This document shows, in pieces, positions 42,361 to 51,107 of a stretch of DNA of 64,000 nucleotides. How positions within the stretch are numbered: position 1 is the stretch's first letter; each line of letters starts with the position of its first letter. Both the position numbers and the translations under genes were made by a program. Source of the stretch: Pleomorphovibrio marinus (GTDB lineage: Bacteria; Bacteroidota; Bacteroidia; Cytophagales; Cyclobacteriaceae); the NCBI RefSeq assembly GCF_003347495.1, contig NZ_QCXY01000001.1:992001-1056000 (forward strand), written 5' to 3'. Under the pieces are notes generated by a model, which saw nothing but the letters and a program-made list of their open reading frames with translations, was not told where the DNA came from and did no database searches.

Positions 42361-43106
42361 AGGGAGGGATTCAGCAAATTTGAGGAGATAAGTTTATAAT
42401 AATACTTCTCTTGGGGTAACCGATTAAGGGCCTCTGCATACCTCATATTATGGCAATCGGTGCCTACCAATTTCACCAAACCTTTATCGATTAGTTTCTC
42501 AGCAAATTTTTTCACGGGTTTTGAATAATAGCCCGTGATGGATAACAGGTTGAGTTGAAAACTGATGTTCCTTTCAGCTAGAGATTCTAACAGCTCTGCA
42601 TCTTGCTGAAGATACAGATAGCGCTCAGGATGCGCAAAAACCGGTTGATATCCTGCCATCTCTAGTTTAAAGAAGGCTTCGATAAGTATATGGGGCTTAC
42701 TCAAGAAACCAGTTTCTACCAACACCATGTTTTTGCCAAATGTCAACAAGGGTTCGTTTTTCTCTACCTTTTCGTAAAAAACTTCGTCAAGGTAGTACTC
42801 AGCCGCAGCATTTAAATAAATATCCAAGTTTTCACTCTTTATTGCGGCAGAAAGTTTCTCAAGACCTGAGGAGATGATTTCAGGGGTGTTTCGATAGAAT
42901 TCACTCATTATATGGGGAGTGGTAATGAGTTTGCGCAGACCAAGACCATGCAATTGTTTGACCAAGGCCACCGCTTCTTCCATAGATTGAACCCCATCAT
43001 CTATCCCTGGGATAAGATGGCTATGCATGTCCGCTACCATCCAGGATAAATCTAGATTTGATGCTTCCTTTGATTTGCGCTTTTTAAATATGTCCAGCAA
43101 TGACAT
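42357..43106 (-). CDS. CpsB/YwqE-like PHP-family tyrosine phosphatase
   Basis: A 249-residue metal-dependent phosphatase of the PHP family. The N-terminal metal motif is DMHSHLIPGIDDG, and TTPHIM, VFAHPERYLY and LVGTDCHNM hold the other metal ligands. Relatives dephosphorylate the tyrosine kinase that controls capsule export. No kinase or capsule genes are nearby. It overlaps rfbC by 1 base (TAATG), so the pair is translationally coupled. Confidence 0.9.
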   Translation of the reverse strand: MSLLDIFKKRKSKEASNLDLSWMVADMHSHLIPGIDDGVQSMEEAVALVKQLHGLGLRKLITTPHIMSEFYRNTPEIISSGLEKLSAAIKSENLDIYLNAAAEYYLDEVFYEKVEKNEPLLTFGKNMVLVETGFLSKPHILIEAFFKLEMAGYQPVFAHPERYLYLQQDAELLESLAERNISFQLNLLSITGYYSKPVKKFAEKLIDKGLVKLVGTDCHNMRYAEALNRLPQEKYYYKLISSNLLNPSL

Positions 43107-43657
43107 TAAAGTCCTCCTTCGCTTTCAGTAATGAATTGCCCAAGTGTGGGCCAGTTTTTATCTTTTTCTGACAGAATGGGAGTCGGCACTCCCCATTCAA
43201 TCCCTAACTCTTTATCATTCCAAATGATTCCACCCTCACTTTCTTTGTGATAAAGGTTGGAACATTTATAGGAAAAGACTGCGTCTTCATAAACTGCAAA
43301 CCCATGCGCAAACCCTTCAGGGATGTAAAGCATATTTTGGTGCTCTGCATCTAGAACTACTGCATGGTACTTGCCCAGGGTAGGTGAACCCTTTCTCAAG
43401 TCCACTACTACATCCAAAACCTTGCCGATAATAACTCTGGCAAGTTTCGCCTGTGCAAATTCGCCTTTTTGAAAGTGTAACCCCCTTACTATTCCTTTTT
43501 CAGAAAATGACTGGTTGTCTTGTTTCCAATCCGTAATAAGCTCATGTTTTTTAAAAAAATCTTTTCTATATGTTTCCAAGAAGTAACCTCTATCGTCTTT
43601 AAATACCCTTGGATAAATTTCTACTACTCCCTCAAGTGGTGTTTTTCTTATTTCCAT
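43106..43657 (-). CDS. rfbC: dTDP-4-dehydrorhamnose 3,5-epimerase
   Basis: Third step of dTDP-L-rhamnose synthesis; a 183-residue cupin. Landmarks are RGLHFQKGEFAQAKL (catalytic His), VVDLRKGSPTLGK, MLYIPEGFAHGFAV and the catalytic Tyr region FSYKCSNLYHKESE. All expected residues are present. rfbA, rfbB and rfbD are not in the window, so this is a separate locus with the CpsB-like phosphatase, perhaps left from, or split off, a polysaccharide cluster. Confidence 0.94.
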   Translation of the reverse strand: MEIRKTPLEGVVEIYPRVFKDDRGYFLETYRKDFFKKHELITDWKQDNQSFSEKGIVRGLHFQKGEFAQAKLARVIIGKVLDVVVDLRKGSPTLGKYHAVVLDAEHQNMLYIPEGFAHGFAVYEDAVFSYKCSNLYHKESEGGIIWNDKELGIEWGVPTPILSEKDKNWPTLGQFITESEGGL

Positions 43658-43766
43658 CTTACTACCTTTGCTAAAAGTTCAAAAATAATATTTACCTGTT
43701 TTGACCAGTTACAAAAGTACTCAAAAATTACTTATTGATTAGGAATTATCCTGGTCATTGGGTGCT

Positions 43767-43786
43767 TACATGTTTTTGGGCATGTA
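43767..43786 (+). promoter_or_regulatory. inverted repeat upstream of hflX
   Basis: TACATG (43767-43772) and CATGTA (43781-43786) with an 8-base spacer, next to TACTTTG, which is a weak -7 box. It may be an operator for hflX or for the divergent rfbC gene. Confidence 0.3.
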
Positions 43787-43872
43787 CTTTGTCGCGTAAA
43801 CCTAATATGCTAGGAAGGAATTTATATGGTCGAAAATCCGTTAATTTGGTGTCTTGAGTCTTAACATAACTT

Positions 43873-45147
43873 ATGAGTAAATACAACAGAAAGCTAAAAA
43901 AACTACTAGAAACCGCCCCAAAAGAGGAAACTGCTATTTTAGTAGCCCTTATTCACCAACACGATTCTGAACAGTTGGTGGAAGAGCATCTTGACGAACT
44001 GGAGTTTCTCGCCGAAACTTTGGGGGCTAAGACGATACATAAATTTACCCAAAGACTCGCAAAGCCGGATCAAAGAACTTTCGTGGGATCAGGTAAACTG
44101 GAAGAAATTGAAGCCTACATCACCCACTTTGAGGTAGATATGGTTATTTTTGATGATGACCTTACACCTTCCCAAATGAAAATCTTAGAAAATGAGCTGA
44201 AGGTCAAAGTGTACGATCGTTCCCTGCTAATTTTGGACATATTTTTAAAGAGAGCCCAAACTGCCCAAGCAAAGACCCAAGTGGAGTTGGCGCGATTTCA
44301 GTACCTTTTACCCCGACTTACACGGATGTGGACTCACCTGGAGAGGCAAAGAGGTGGCACCAGTACCAGGGGTGGTGCCGGTGAAAAGGAGATTGAAACC
44401 GATAAGAGAGATATCAGGAGCAAGATTACCCTCTTAAAGAGTAAACTGGATAAAATAGAAAAGCAAGGTATCACCCAAAGAAAGGGCAGGGAAGGAATTG
44501 TGAGAGTGGCTATGGTGGGTTATACCAACGTGGGCAAAAGCACACTGATGAAATTGATGACTAAAGCAGATCTCCTAGCCGAAAACAAACTTTTTGCCAC
44601 AGTAGATGCTACAGTGAGAAAATTGGTTTTAGAAAATGTACCTTTCTTGTTTTCCGACACCGTTGGTTTTATCCGTAAACTCCCAACCCACCTTATCGAA
44701 TCTTTTAAATCAACCCTGGCTGAAATCAGGGAGGCGGATATATTGGTGCATGTCGTGGATATTTCCCATCAGGCCTTTGAAGACCAAATAGCCGTAGTCA
44801 ACCAAACCCTCAATGAGATGGGAGCAGGAGAGAAGCCGGTCATTATGGTTTTCAATAAGATGGATTTAGCCTCCAAAATGCCAACGGAGGAAGAAAGAAT
44901 GTTTATGACAGAGATAGAAGTGGAGGAAGGGAGGTTTATCGACTTTGAAAAACTGGAGAATAGCTATGCCAAAAAATCAAATATAGAACCTGTCTTCATG
45001 GCAGCAGAATCCGGCCATAATGTGGAAAAATTCAGAAGGGTACTTGTGGACCAGGTAAAGAAAATCCATAAAAAAATCTATCCCCATTACCTAGAAGATG
45101 AAACGTATGACTTTTCCCACTTGGAGGAAGGGGATGATGAAGTTTAA
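43873..45147 (+). CDS. hflX: GTPase HflX
   Basis: Ribosome-associated GTPase (424 residues) that splits stalled or heat-damaged 70S ribosomes. The N-terminal HflX domain includes TFVGSGKLEEIEAY and FDDDLTPSQMKILE, a coiled-coil linker contains RGGTSTRGGAGEKEIE, and the G domain has GYTNVGKSTLMKLM (G1), FSDTVGFIRKLP (G3) and NKMDL (G4). The C-terminus is acidic. It ends exactly where the convergent methyltransferase gene ends. Confidence 0.96.
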   Translation: MSKYNRKLKKLLETAPKEETAILVALIHQHDSEQLVEEHLDELEFLAETLGAKTIHKFTQRLAKPDQRTFVGSGKLEEIEAYITHFEVDMVIFDDDLTPSQMKILENELKVKVYDRSLLILDIFLKRAQTAQAKTQVELARFQYLLPRLTRMWTHLERQRGGTSTRGGAGEKEIETDKRDIRSKITLLKSKLDKIEKQGITQRKGREGIVRVAMVGYTNVGKSTLMKLMTKADLLAENKLFATVDATVRKLVLENVPFLFSDTVGFIRKLPTHLIESFKSTLAEIREADILVHVVDISHQAFEDQIAVVNQTLNEMGAGEKPVIMVFNKMDLASKMPTEEERMFMTEIEVEEGRFIDFEKLENSYAKKSNIEPVFMAAESGHNVEKFRRVLVDQVKKIHKKIYPHYLEDETYDFSHLEEGDDEV

Positions 45148-46539
45148 CTACTCCATCCTTATCCTCCAAGTCTTGGGGTAATAGTTGTTGATTCTGTTTC
45201 CAAGATTTTTGCACCACCCTAAATTCAATCCCTGGTAATTAATCAGAAGCCAACCCTTGGGTGCTTTTTCTAGGGAGAAGGGCTTTTTTTTCAAATATGT
45301 CAACGATGAATCGTAGTCTAGGCGTAGGTATTTAAAATTTTCTTTGGGCAAAAGGCTAAGTGCATAAGCATGTGCTGGTATCCATTTATCCCTAATTACC
45401 TCCCCAAGTTCGATCCCAAAATACCTTATGTTGAGTAGGTTGGCCGCTTTTTCAAATTCAGGAACAAAAGAGGAGGGAAGTCCGAAAAACGTTTCCCCAA
45501 TTTGGAATAACCTTATTTCGGCCTCTTCGATAAACCTCAGTGGCGATGGCAGCTGTCTGGGTAGAACCTGCTTGATGTGCGGATGCCTGAAGTTTCTTTT
45601 TTGGGACAGGTTCACAGGTGCAGCCTCCCCAATTTTCTGAAAAACTGCCATAAATAGGCCTTCCCCATTAACCTTGTGGGGAAAAAATCGATAGGTATAG
45701 CTGACTTTATTGCCGTACTCCACCATGCTTTTGTTGATATTCCACTCTTTCACTATAGGAATATTAACCCCGTTAAATCTGTCATGGTCCAGTAAATAAT
45801 TAACATTATACTCGTTTTCTGAGGCATTAAACGTGCAGGTAGAATAAATCAGATAGCCGCCCGGACGAACTAATTCTACCGCAGCATCCAGTATCCGTCT
45901 TTGCCGGGAGGCGCATAATTGGACGTTTTCTTCTGACCATTCGTTTATGGCATCTGGATCTTTTCTGAACATGCCTTCTCCGGAGCATGGCGCGTCAACG
46001 AGTACCAAATCAAAGCTTTCTTTTAACCCACTAAAATGAGAAGGGTCATTTTGTGTGACAATGGTGTTGCCCAAGCCCCATTTTATGATGTTTTCTTTTA
46101 AAACCTGATTTCTGCTGTTTATGACTTCATTTGCAATGAGCAGCCCCTTATTTCCTAGGTAGGTAGAAAGCAAGGTCGACTTACCTCCCGGAGCTGCACA
46201 TAGGTCCAGGAATATGTTTTCTTCCGGCAGGGATAAATTTTCAAGCACATGTTGCAAAAAAGTAGAAGAGGCTTCCTGTACATAATAGGCCCCTGAATGG
46301 AAGATGGGGTCAGTGGTAAAATTTGGCCTTTCCTTAAGCCAAAAGGCATTTTTGGCCCATGGTATAGGCAGGTGCTGTGGGAGGTGGGGCTGTCTTATTT
46401 TAGAGGGATTTATTCGGATACTTGTGGGGACAGACTCTTTAAGGGATTCAAAAAACGGCGGAATTTCAGCCTCTGGCAGTAGCTCCCCCATTTGCCGGAT
46501 GAATTCCCGGGGAAATTCAGATATCGTTCTTTCCGTCAT
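45148..46539 (-). CDS. RNA (cytosine-5) methyltransferase, RsmF/NOL1 family
   Basis: A 463-residue SAM-dependent RNA m5C methyltransferase. SAM motif LDLCAAPGGKSTLL, motif IV VDAPCSGEGMFRKD and motif VI YSTCTFNASENE hold both catalytic Cys residues. The C-terminal third (about 290-460) resembles the RsmF C-terminal RNA-binding domains, unlike short RsmB forms. The likely target is 16S rRNA. It converges with hflX with no bases between stop codons. Confidence 0.9.
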   Translation of the reverse strand: MTERTISEFPREFIRQMGELLPEAEIPPFFESLKESVPTSIRINPSKIRQPHLPQHLPIPWAKNAFWLKERPNFTTDPIFHSGAYYVQEASSTFLQHVLENLSLPEENIFLDLCAAPGGKSTLLSTYLGNKGLLIANEVINSRNQVLKENIIKWGLGNTIVTQNDPSHFSGLKESFDLVLVDAPCSGEGMFRKDPDAINEWSEENVQLCASRQRRILDAAVELVRPGGYLIYSTCTFNASENEYNVNYLLDHDRFNGVNIPIVKEWNINKSMVEYGNKVSYTYRFFPHKVNGEGLFMAVFQKIGEAAPVNLSQKRNFRHPHIKQVLPRQLPSPLRFIEEAEIRLFQIGETFFGLPSSFVPEFEKAANLLNIRYFGIELGEVIRDKWIPAHAYALSLLPKENFKYLRLDYDSSLTYLKKKPFSLEKAPKGWLLINYQGLNLGWCKNLGNRINNYYPKTWRIRME

Positions 46540-46618
46540 GAAGCAAAATTAGCCCAAAAAAAATGTCCTTTCAATGGATAGTTTACGTTAATTTTGGCAC
46601 TAGATAAGTTAATGTTGT

Positions 46619-47299
46619 GTGAAACAGTTTGGTATATTTTTGGTCAAGTTAATAATTGGCCTTTGGTTGTTTTCTACGCTGCTTTTATGGAGCTATAGAT
46701 GGGTGCCTGTCACCATAACCCCATTAATGGTCCAAAGGGCGATGGAACAGGTTATCCATACTGAGAGTGGTTTTAACTTCACTCATAAATGGACCCCTTT
46801 GAATAGGATCTCCCCACATATGATAGAAGCTGTCATTGCGGCAGAAGACCAGAAGTTTCCCACCCATAAGGGTTTTGACTGGGAAGCTATAGAAAAGGCA
46901 AGAGAAGAGATTGCTTCCGGAAAACGCTTCCGGGGGGGTAGCACCATTACCAACCAAACTGCTAAAAATGTGTTCCTTTTCCCCGTAAGAAATATGCTTA
47001 GAAAATTGGTAGAGGCATATTTTACCATAGGGATGGAATGGTTTTGGGGTAAGGAAAGGATCATGGAAGTCTATTTGAATGTAATAGAGATGGGCCATGG
47101 TATCTATGGCATAGAGGCTGCTTCCCAGGCTTACTATCAAAAACCTTCGGCTGAACTTTCCCGCGCGGAGGCGGCCATGATAGCAGCGATATTGCCTAAT
47201 CCCAAAATATGGGTTCCTACGAATCCCACATCCTATTTGCGGGGAAGGCAGGCTTGGATACTGAGAAACATGCAACAATTAGGGAAGATTGAACTTTGA
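46619..47299 (+). CDS. mtgA: monofunctional peptidoglycan transglycosylase
   Basis: GT51 glycosyltransferase (226 residues) that polymerises lipid II glycan strands. There is one N-terminal membrane helix (about 5-25). Landmarks are AVIAAEDQKFPTHKGFDW (catalytic Glu), GGSTITNQTAKNVF, KERIMEVYLNVIEMG and EAAMIAAILPNP. The start is GTG at 46619, and no earlier in-frame ATG is present. The last 21 bases overlap the convergent CBS-protein gene. Confidence 0.94.
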   Translation: MKQFGIFLVKLIIGLWLFSTLLLWSYRWVPVTITPLMVQRAMEQVIHTESGFNFTHKWTPLNRISPHMIEAVIAAEDQKFPTHKGFDWEAIEKAREEIASGKRFRGGSTITNQTAKNVFLFPVRNMLRKLVEAYFTIGMEWFWGKERIMEVYLNVIEMGHGIYGIEAASQAYYQKPSAELSRAEAAMIAAILPNPKIWVPTNPTSYLRGRQAWILRNMQQLGKIEL

Positions 47300-48016
47300 A
47301 TCCCCATACATTATTTTCTTCATGAAAACCACCAATTCGTAAATCTCATCCCAGCTATAGGGGAGAGCAGGCTGTGCATGTGCCAAGGCATCCCTAAGGC
47401 GAACGATAGCCTTTAGAGTTTTGTCATATTTATCCCTTTTTAGCTCTTTTATAAGGCTTCTGTACCTTTTTTCCTTTGAAAAAATAGTTCGTAAGTCCCC
47501 AAGTTGAAGACACTGAACCAAATCAATATCTTCTTTTCTGAGGATTTTTTCTTCTAATAAACGTTTGGCTAGTTTCAGGCGTTCTGTGGTGAGGCTAATC
47601 TCCCAATCCTTGACTTCCTTCCTCACTTTTTCCTTTAGGAAAGTTTCGAAAACACTTACCAGTCCAAAAACACCCAGCCTGAGAGGGATTTTATCCAAAT
47701 CACTTCGGGTAACGATATGGGTAATCCCGTTTGGACTGAGAATGAAAAATCGCCTCTTTTGCAATAATCTTTCATAGGTTTCAAAAAGGGAAGTATGTGC
47801 AGGTAGGGTGTCATTGGTAGCTATGGGCATGGGGAATTCATCTCCCTTGTCAAATTTTAGCAGTTGGCCACTATCCTCTAAGACCGCAGTTTCATAGCGT
47901 CTTTTTTCCATCTCCTCCCTAAAGGTTTCTTTGGAGAATATAAACAGCTCTTCAGCTATCGCCATTACTGTGAGATGCTTTTCAAACAAGTTCAGAAGTT
48001 CCTGAATTTTTTGCAT
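47279..48016 (-). CDS. CBS-domain protein with HEPN-like C-terminus
   Basis: A 245-residue cytoplasmic protein. Residues about 5-115 look like a CBS pair (LTVMAIAEELFIFSKE, and FILSPNGITHIVTRSDLDK), a nucleotide-sensing module. The rest is all-helical (VFGLVSVFETFLKEKVRK and following) and ends with RLRDALAHAQP. The latter contains RDALAH, an Rx4H pattern as in HEPN ribonuclease domains. The assignment rests on pattern, not on a close match. A single gene, overlapping mtgA tail to tail by 21 bases. Confidence 0.55.
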   Translation of the reverse strand: MQKIQELLNLFEKHLTVMAIAEELFIFSKETFREEMEKRRYETAVLEDSGQLLKFDKGDEFPMPIATNDTLPAHTSLFETYERLLQKRRFFILSPNGITHIVTRSDLDKIPLRLGVFGLVSVFETFLKEKVRKEVKDWEISLTTERLKLAKRLLEEKILRKEDIDLVQCLQLGDLRTIFSKEKRYRSLIKELKRDKYDKTLKAIVRLRDALAHAQPALPYSWDEIYELVVFMKKIMYGDSKFNLP

Positions 48017-48191
48017 AGGTTGGCAAGTGCAAAAGAAATATCCTTATTTATTATTAAGCCTTATTTACAAATTATTAGGGATCAAAATCATGTTACCCTT
48101 CGTTTATATTCTGAAAGTGCCCCTTCAAGTCTTTACTTTTGTAGTTGTGTCTCCGGGCACATTATGGGAAGGGTGGATATGTAGTTTTACA

Positions 48192-48471
48192 CCCCTTAAT
48201 TTCTTCCAATAATGAATAATTTTCCCAGCCGGAATCTTGGGTGCCCAAACTGTTTGGGTCAAGGGCCGATAAATTCTTGGTACTGTTACCTCAAAACCTT
48301 TTAGGCTATACTCACGGAGTTACGATTTTATTCTATCGACAATAAGTCTTCCTACTTCAGACCCTTTCGTTGGTTAAGTGAGATGGACTCTAGGTTTGTA
48401 CGCCTTCCATCTCTCAAAAATAGATCTACTTTAAGGGAAATCCCACCTAAGTCAATAGCAAGTATGGCCAT
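48192..48471 (-). pseudogene. decayed ROK family sugar kinase
   Basis: On the minus strand an ATG at 48471 begins MAILAIDLGGISLKVDLF, the ROK N-terminal phosphate-binding strand (usually IDLGGT.IK). A stop follows after 39 codons (48352). Further on, VWAPKIP (about 48235-48255) and, one frame over, GWENYSLLEEIKG (48192-48230) rebuild the ROK motif APNIPGWENxPL when one missing base is restored. Frame breaks and stops throughout show the gene is dead. The rest of the 608-base gap up to the TonB receptor start holds nothing else that I recognise. Confidence 0.65.
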
Positions 48472-48624
48472 GAGTTTGGTTGGTTTTTTAGGTTAAATTC
48501 TATAAGCTTACCATTGGGTTTAAGTTCAAAGTTAGTAATTGCACTAAAAATTACTTCAATTATTGCGCTCCTTTTCAAACAATTTATTTTCGTTTCGATT
48601 ATTGATACATATATCAGCATAACT

Positions 48625-51033
48625 ATGAAAAAGGCAGTAATTTTTTTGGTACTCTTTCTTTATCATGTTATTGGTTTTTCCCAAAGTGGAGGATCCATTC
48701 AGGGTAGGGTTCAGAACCCTGTCAATAATAACCCTATACCCTTTGCCAATGTGGTGGTATCAGGGGTTGATAAGGGCACCATAACGGATGAGGAAGGGAA
48801 CTATCGCATTGACGGATTAGAACCAGGGCTTTATAACGTGAAGGCTTCTTTTGTAGGTTTTAGGTCCCAAACACAGTACGAAATCCAAGTAGGAAGGGCA
48901 AGGCCAGTTCAATTGGATTTTCAGTTGGAAGAAGAGGCTTCAGATTTGGATGAAGTGGTCATAAGTTCTGAGTTTTCCAGATCTGAGGATACCCCCATTT
49001 CCGCAAGAAAGCTAAACACCAATGAGATCGAAAGGTATCCGGGGGGTAACCGGGATATTAGCAGGGTTATCCAATCCCTTCCCGGGGTAGCTAGTACAGC
49101 TTCTTTTAGAAACGATATTATCATCAGGGGTGGAGCACCCAATGAAAACAAATTTTTCATCGATGAAATTGAGGTTCCCGTAATCAACCATTTCGCTACT
49201 CAGGGATCTTCAGGGGGACCTGTAGGTATCTTGAATGTAAACCTTATTAAAAATGTAGAAGTCATTAGTGGTGCTTTTCCAGCGAACCGGATGAACTCAC
49301 TAAGCTCCTTTTTTGAGTTTGAGCTTAAAGATGGGCGGAGGGACCAAATGTTTACCCAGCTTACTTTGGGAGCCAGTGAGCTAACCCTTTCCAACGAGGG
49401 GCCGATTGGGGACAAGACCACCTACATCTTTTCTGCCAGGAGGTCTTATTTAGGATTCTTGTTCCGCTTATTGGGACTGCCATTTTTACCCACCTTTAAT
49501 GACTTTACGGTTAAGACTAAAACCAAAATCAATGATAAGACAGAGCTGACCTTCTTGGGAGTTGGTGCCATTGATCAGTTTGCCCTAAATTTTGATGAAC
49601 CTGAAGATGAAGATCCTTTGGACAGGGAAAATAGACTTAATTTATTGGACAACCTACCTATCTCTACCCAATGGAATTATGCGACAGGATTAAAATTAAA
49701 GCGTTTCAGGGAAAATGGGTTTTGGACTTTCGTGCTGAGCCGCAATATGCTTAACAACCGGTCTTTCAAATACAGGAACAATGATGAATCGGACGCAGAA
49801 AATTTGCTATTCGATTATCTTTCTCAAGAAAGTGAAAACAAGTTTAGGGCTGAAAATAACATATTTGGTAAGGGGTGGACCCTAAGATATGGAGTCAATT
49901 ATGAGTTCAGCAGATATTTTATTCAGAATTTTGACCGACAAGCAATGGCGATGGAGGGACAAATTCTGGATATTTCCTCTACTTCCTTCTTTAATTCTTA
50001 TGGGGGATTTATTCAGGGCAGTAAAAAATACCTGGATGAGAAGTTGTTGCTTTCTGGAGGGGTACGAGTGGATGGAAGCGATTTTGGAAAAACTGCCAGT
50101 AATCCCCTAAATCAGTTTAGCCCACGTCTCAATATAAGTTATAAGCTGGCCAATGACCTTTTTTGGACCGGAAATGTGGGGATATATTATCAAAGGCCTC
50201 CTTACACGGTTTTGGGCTTCCGAAACAATGAGGGGGTTTTTGTGAACCAGGAAAATGACGTGAAGTTCATCAGGTCCACCCATTTTGTTTCTGGAGTGGA
50301 GTATCAGGTTCCGGATAAAAACCGGAGGTTTACTCTAGAGGGGTTTTACAAACTGTATGACAACTACCCAATCTCCATTAGAAATGGGATTGCTTTGGCC
50401 AACCTGGGTGCAGATTTTGGGGTGATAGGCAATGAGCCAGTACAATCAGAGGCGCAAGGAAGGGCGTATGGCCTCGAATTACTGGCTCAGCAGCGTCTGT
50501 TTAATGACTTCTATGGCATAGCCGCCTTGACACTGGTTAGAAGTGAATTCACGAATCCCAATACAGAAGGCTTTGTCCCTTCTTCATGGGATAACGGGAT
50601 CATTGTAAGCCTCACAGCAGGGAAAAGACTGAAGAAGAACTGGGAAATTGGTGCAAGGTGGAGGTACTTGGGGGGAACTCCCTATACACCGTTTGACTTG
50701 CAAGCCTCCTCATTACGCTCGAATTGGGATCTTTTCAATCAGGGAGTATTGGATTTCAACAGGATAAATGCCTTACGCTTATCAGGTTTCCATCAGTTGG
50801 ATTTTAGGATAGACAAAAAATACTTTTTTGATAAGTGGAATCTCAACTGGTATTTTGATGTACAAAACGCCTATAATTTCCAGGCAGAACAACCCGACCT
50901 CCTAATCAATGAGAGAACGGAGGATGGGACACCAAAAGTGGATCCATCCGATCCCAGTAGGTACCTATTAAGGCAGGTAGTTAACCCGGCAGGTACCGTA
51001 TTGCCTACTATTGGGCTTATTATTGAATTTTGA
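48625..51033 (+). CDS. TonB-dependent receptor with carboxypeptidase-like domain
   Basis: An outer-membrane active transporter, about 802 residues from the ATG at 48625. That start gives a proper signal peptide (MKKAVIFLVLFLYHVIGFSQ), unlike upstream in-frame ATGs. The N-terminal carboxypeptidase-like beta sandwich (IQGRVQNPVNNNPIPFANVV to about 110) is followed by the plug (GGNRDISRVIQSLPGVAS, IIIRGGAPNENKFFIDEIEV) and a 22-strand barrel ending in IGLIIEF. It is shorter than SusC proteins and has no SusD partner, so the ligand may be a siderophore or another small molecule. Confidence 0.92.
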   Translation: MKKAVIFLVLFLYHVIGFSQSGGSIQGRVQNPVNNNPIPFANVVVSGVDKGTITDEEGNYRIDGLEPGLYNVKASFVGFRSQTQYEIQVGRARPVQLDFQLEEEASDLDEVVISSEFSRSEDTPISARKLNTNEIERYPGGNRDISRVIQSLPGVASTASFRNDIIIRGGAPNENKFFIDEIEVPVINHFATQGSSGGPVGILNVNLIKNVEVISGAFPANRMNSLSSFFEFELKDGRRDQMFTQLTLGASELTLSNEGPIGDKTTYIFSARRSYLGFLFRLLGLPFLPTFNDFTVKTKTKINDKTELTFLGVGAIDQFALNFDEPEDEDPLDRENRLNLLDNLPISTQWNYATGLKLKRFRENGFWTFVLSRNMLNNRSFKYRNNDESDAENLLFDYLSQESENKFRAENNIFGKGWTLRYGVNYEFSRYFIQNFDRQAMAMEGQILDISSTSFFNSYGGFIQGSKKYLDEKLLLSGGVRVDGSDFGKTASNPLNQFSPRLNISYKLANDLFWTGNVGIYYQRPPYTVLGFRNNEGVFVNQENDVKFIRSTHFVSGVEYQVPDKNRRFTLEGFYKLYDNYPISIRNGIALANLGADFGVIGNEPVQSEAQGRAYGLELLAQQRLFNDFYGIAALTLVRSEFTNPNTEGFVPSSWDNGIIVSLTAGKRLKKNWEIGARWRYLGGTPYTPFDLQASSLRSNWDLFNQGVLDFNRINALRLSGFHQLDFRIDKKYFFDKWNLNWYFDVQNAYNFQAEQPDLLINERTEDGTPKVDPSDPSRYLLRQVVNPAGTVLPTIGLIIEF

Positions 51034-51107
51034 TTTAGGCAACAGATAAGTATCTTTTAGCTATTAACTTAAGAAGGGTGGAATAAAAGTAGTATTTTCG
51101 CTGCCTG

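Noticed and set aside
45148-46539. 16S rRNA methyltransferase RsmB
   Set aside because: The N-terminal NusB-like RNA-binding domain of RsmB is absent, and the C-terminal extension fits the RsmF type.
48514-48624. Longer start for the TonB-dependent receptor
   Set aside because: The 37 extra residues precede a good signal peptide that starts at 48625 and are not typical of the family.
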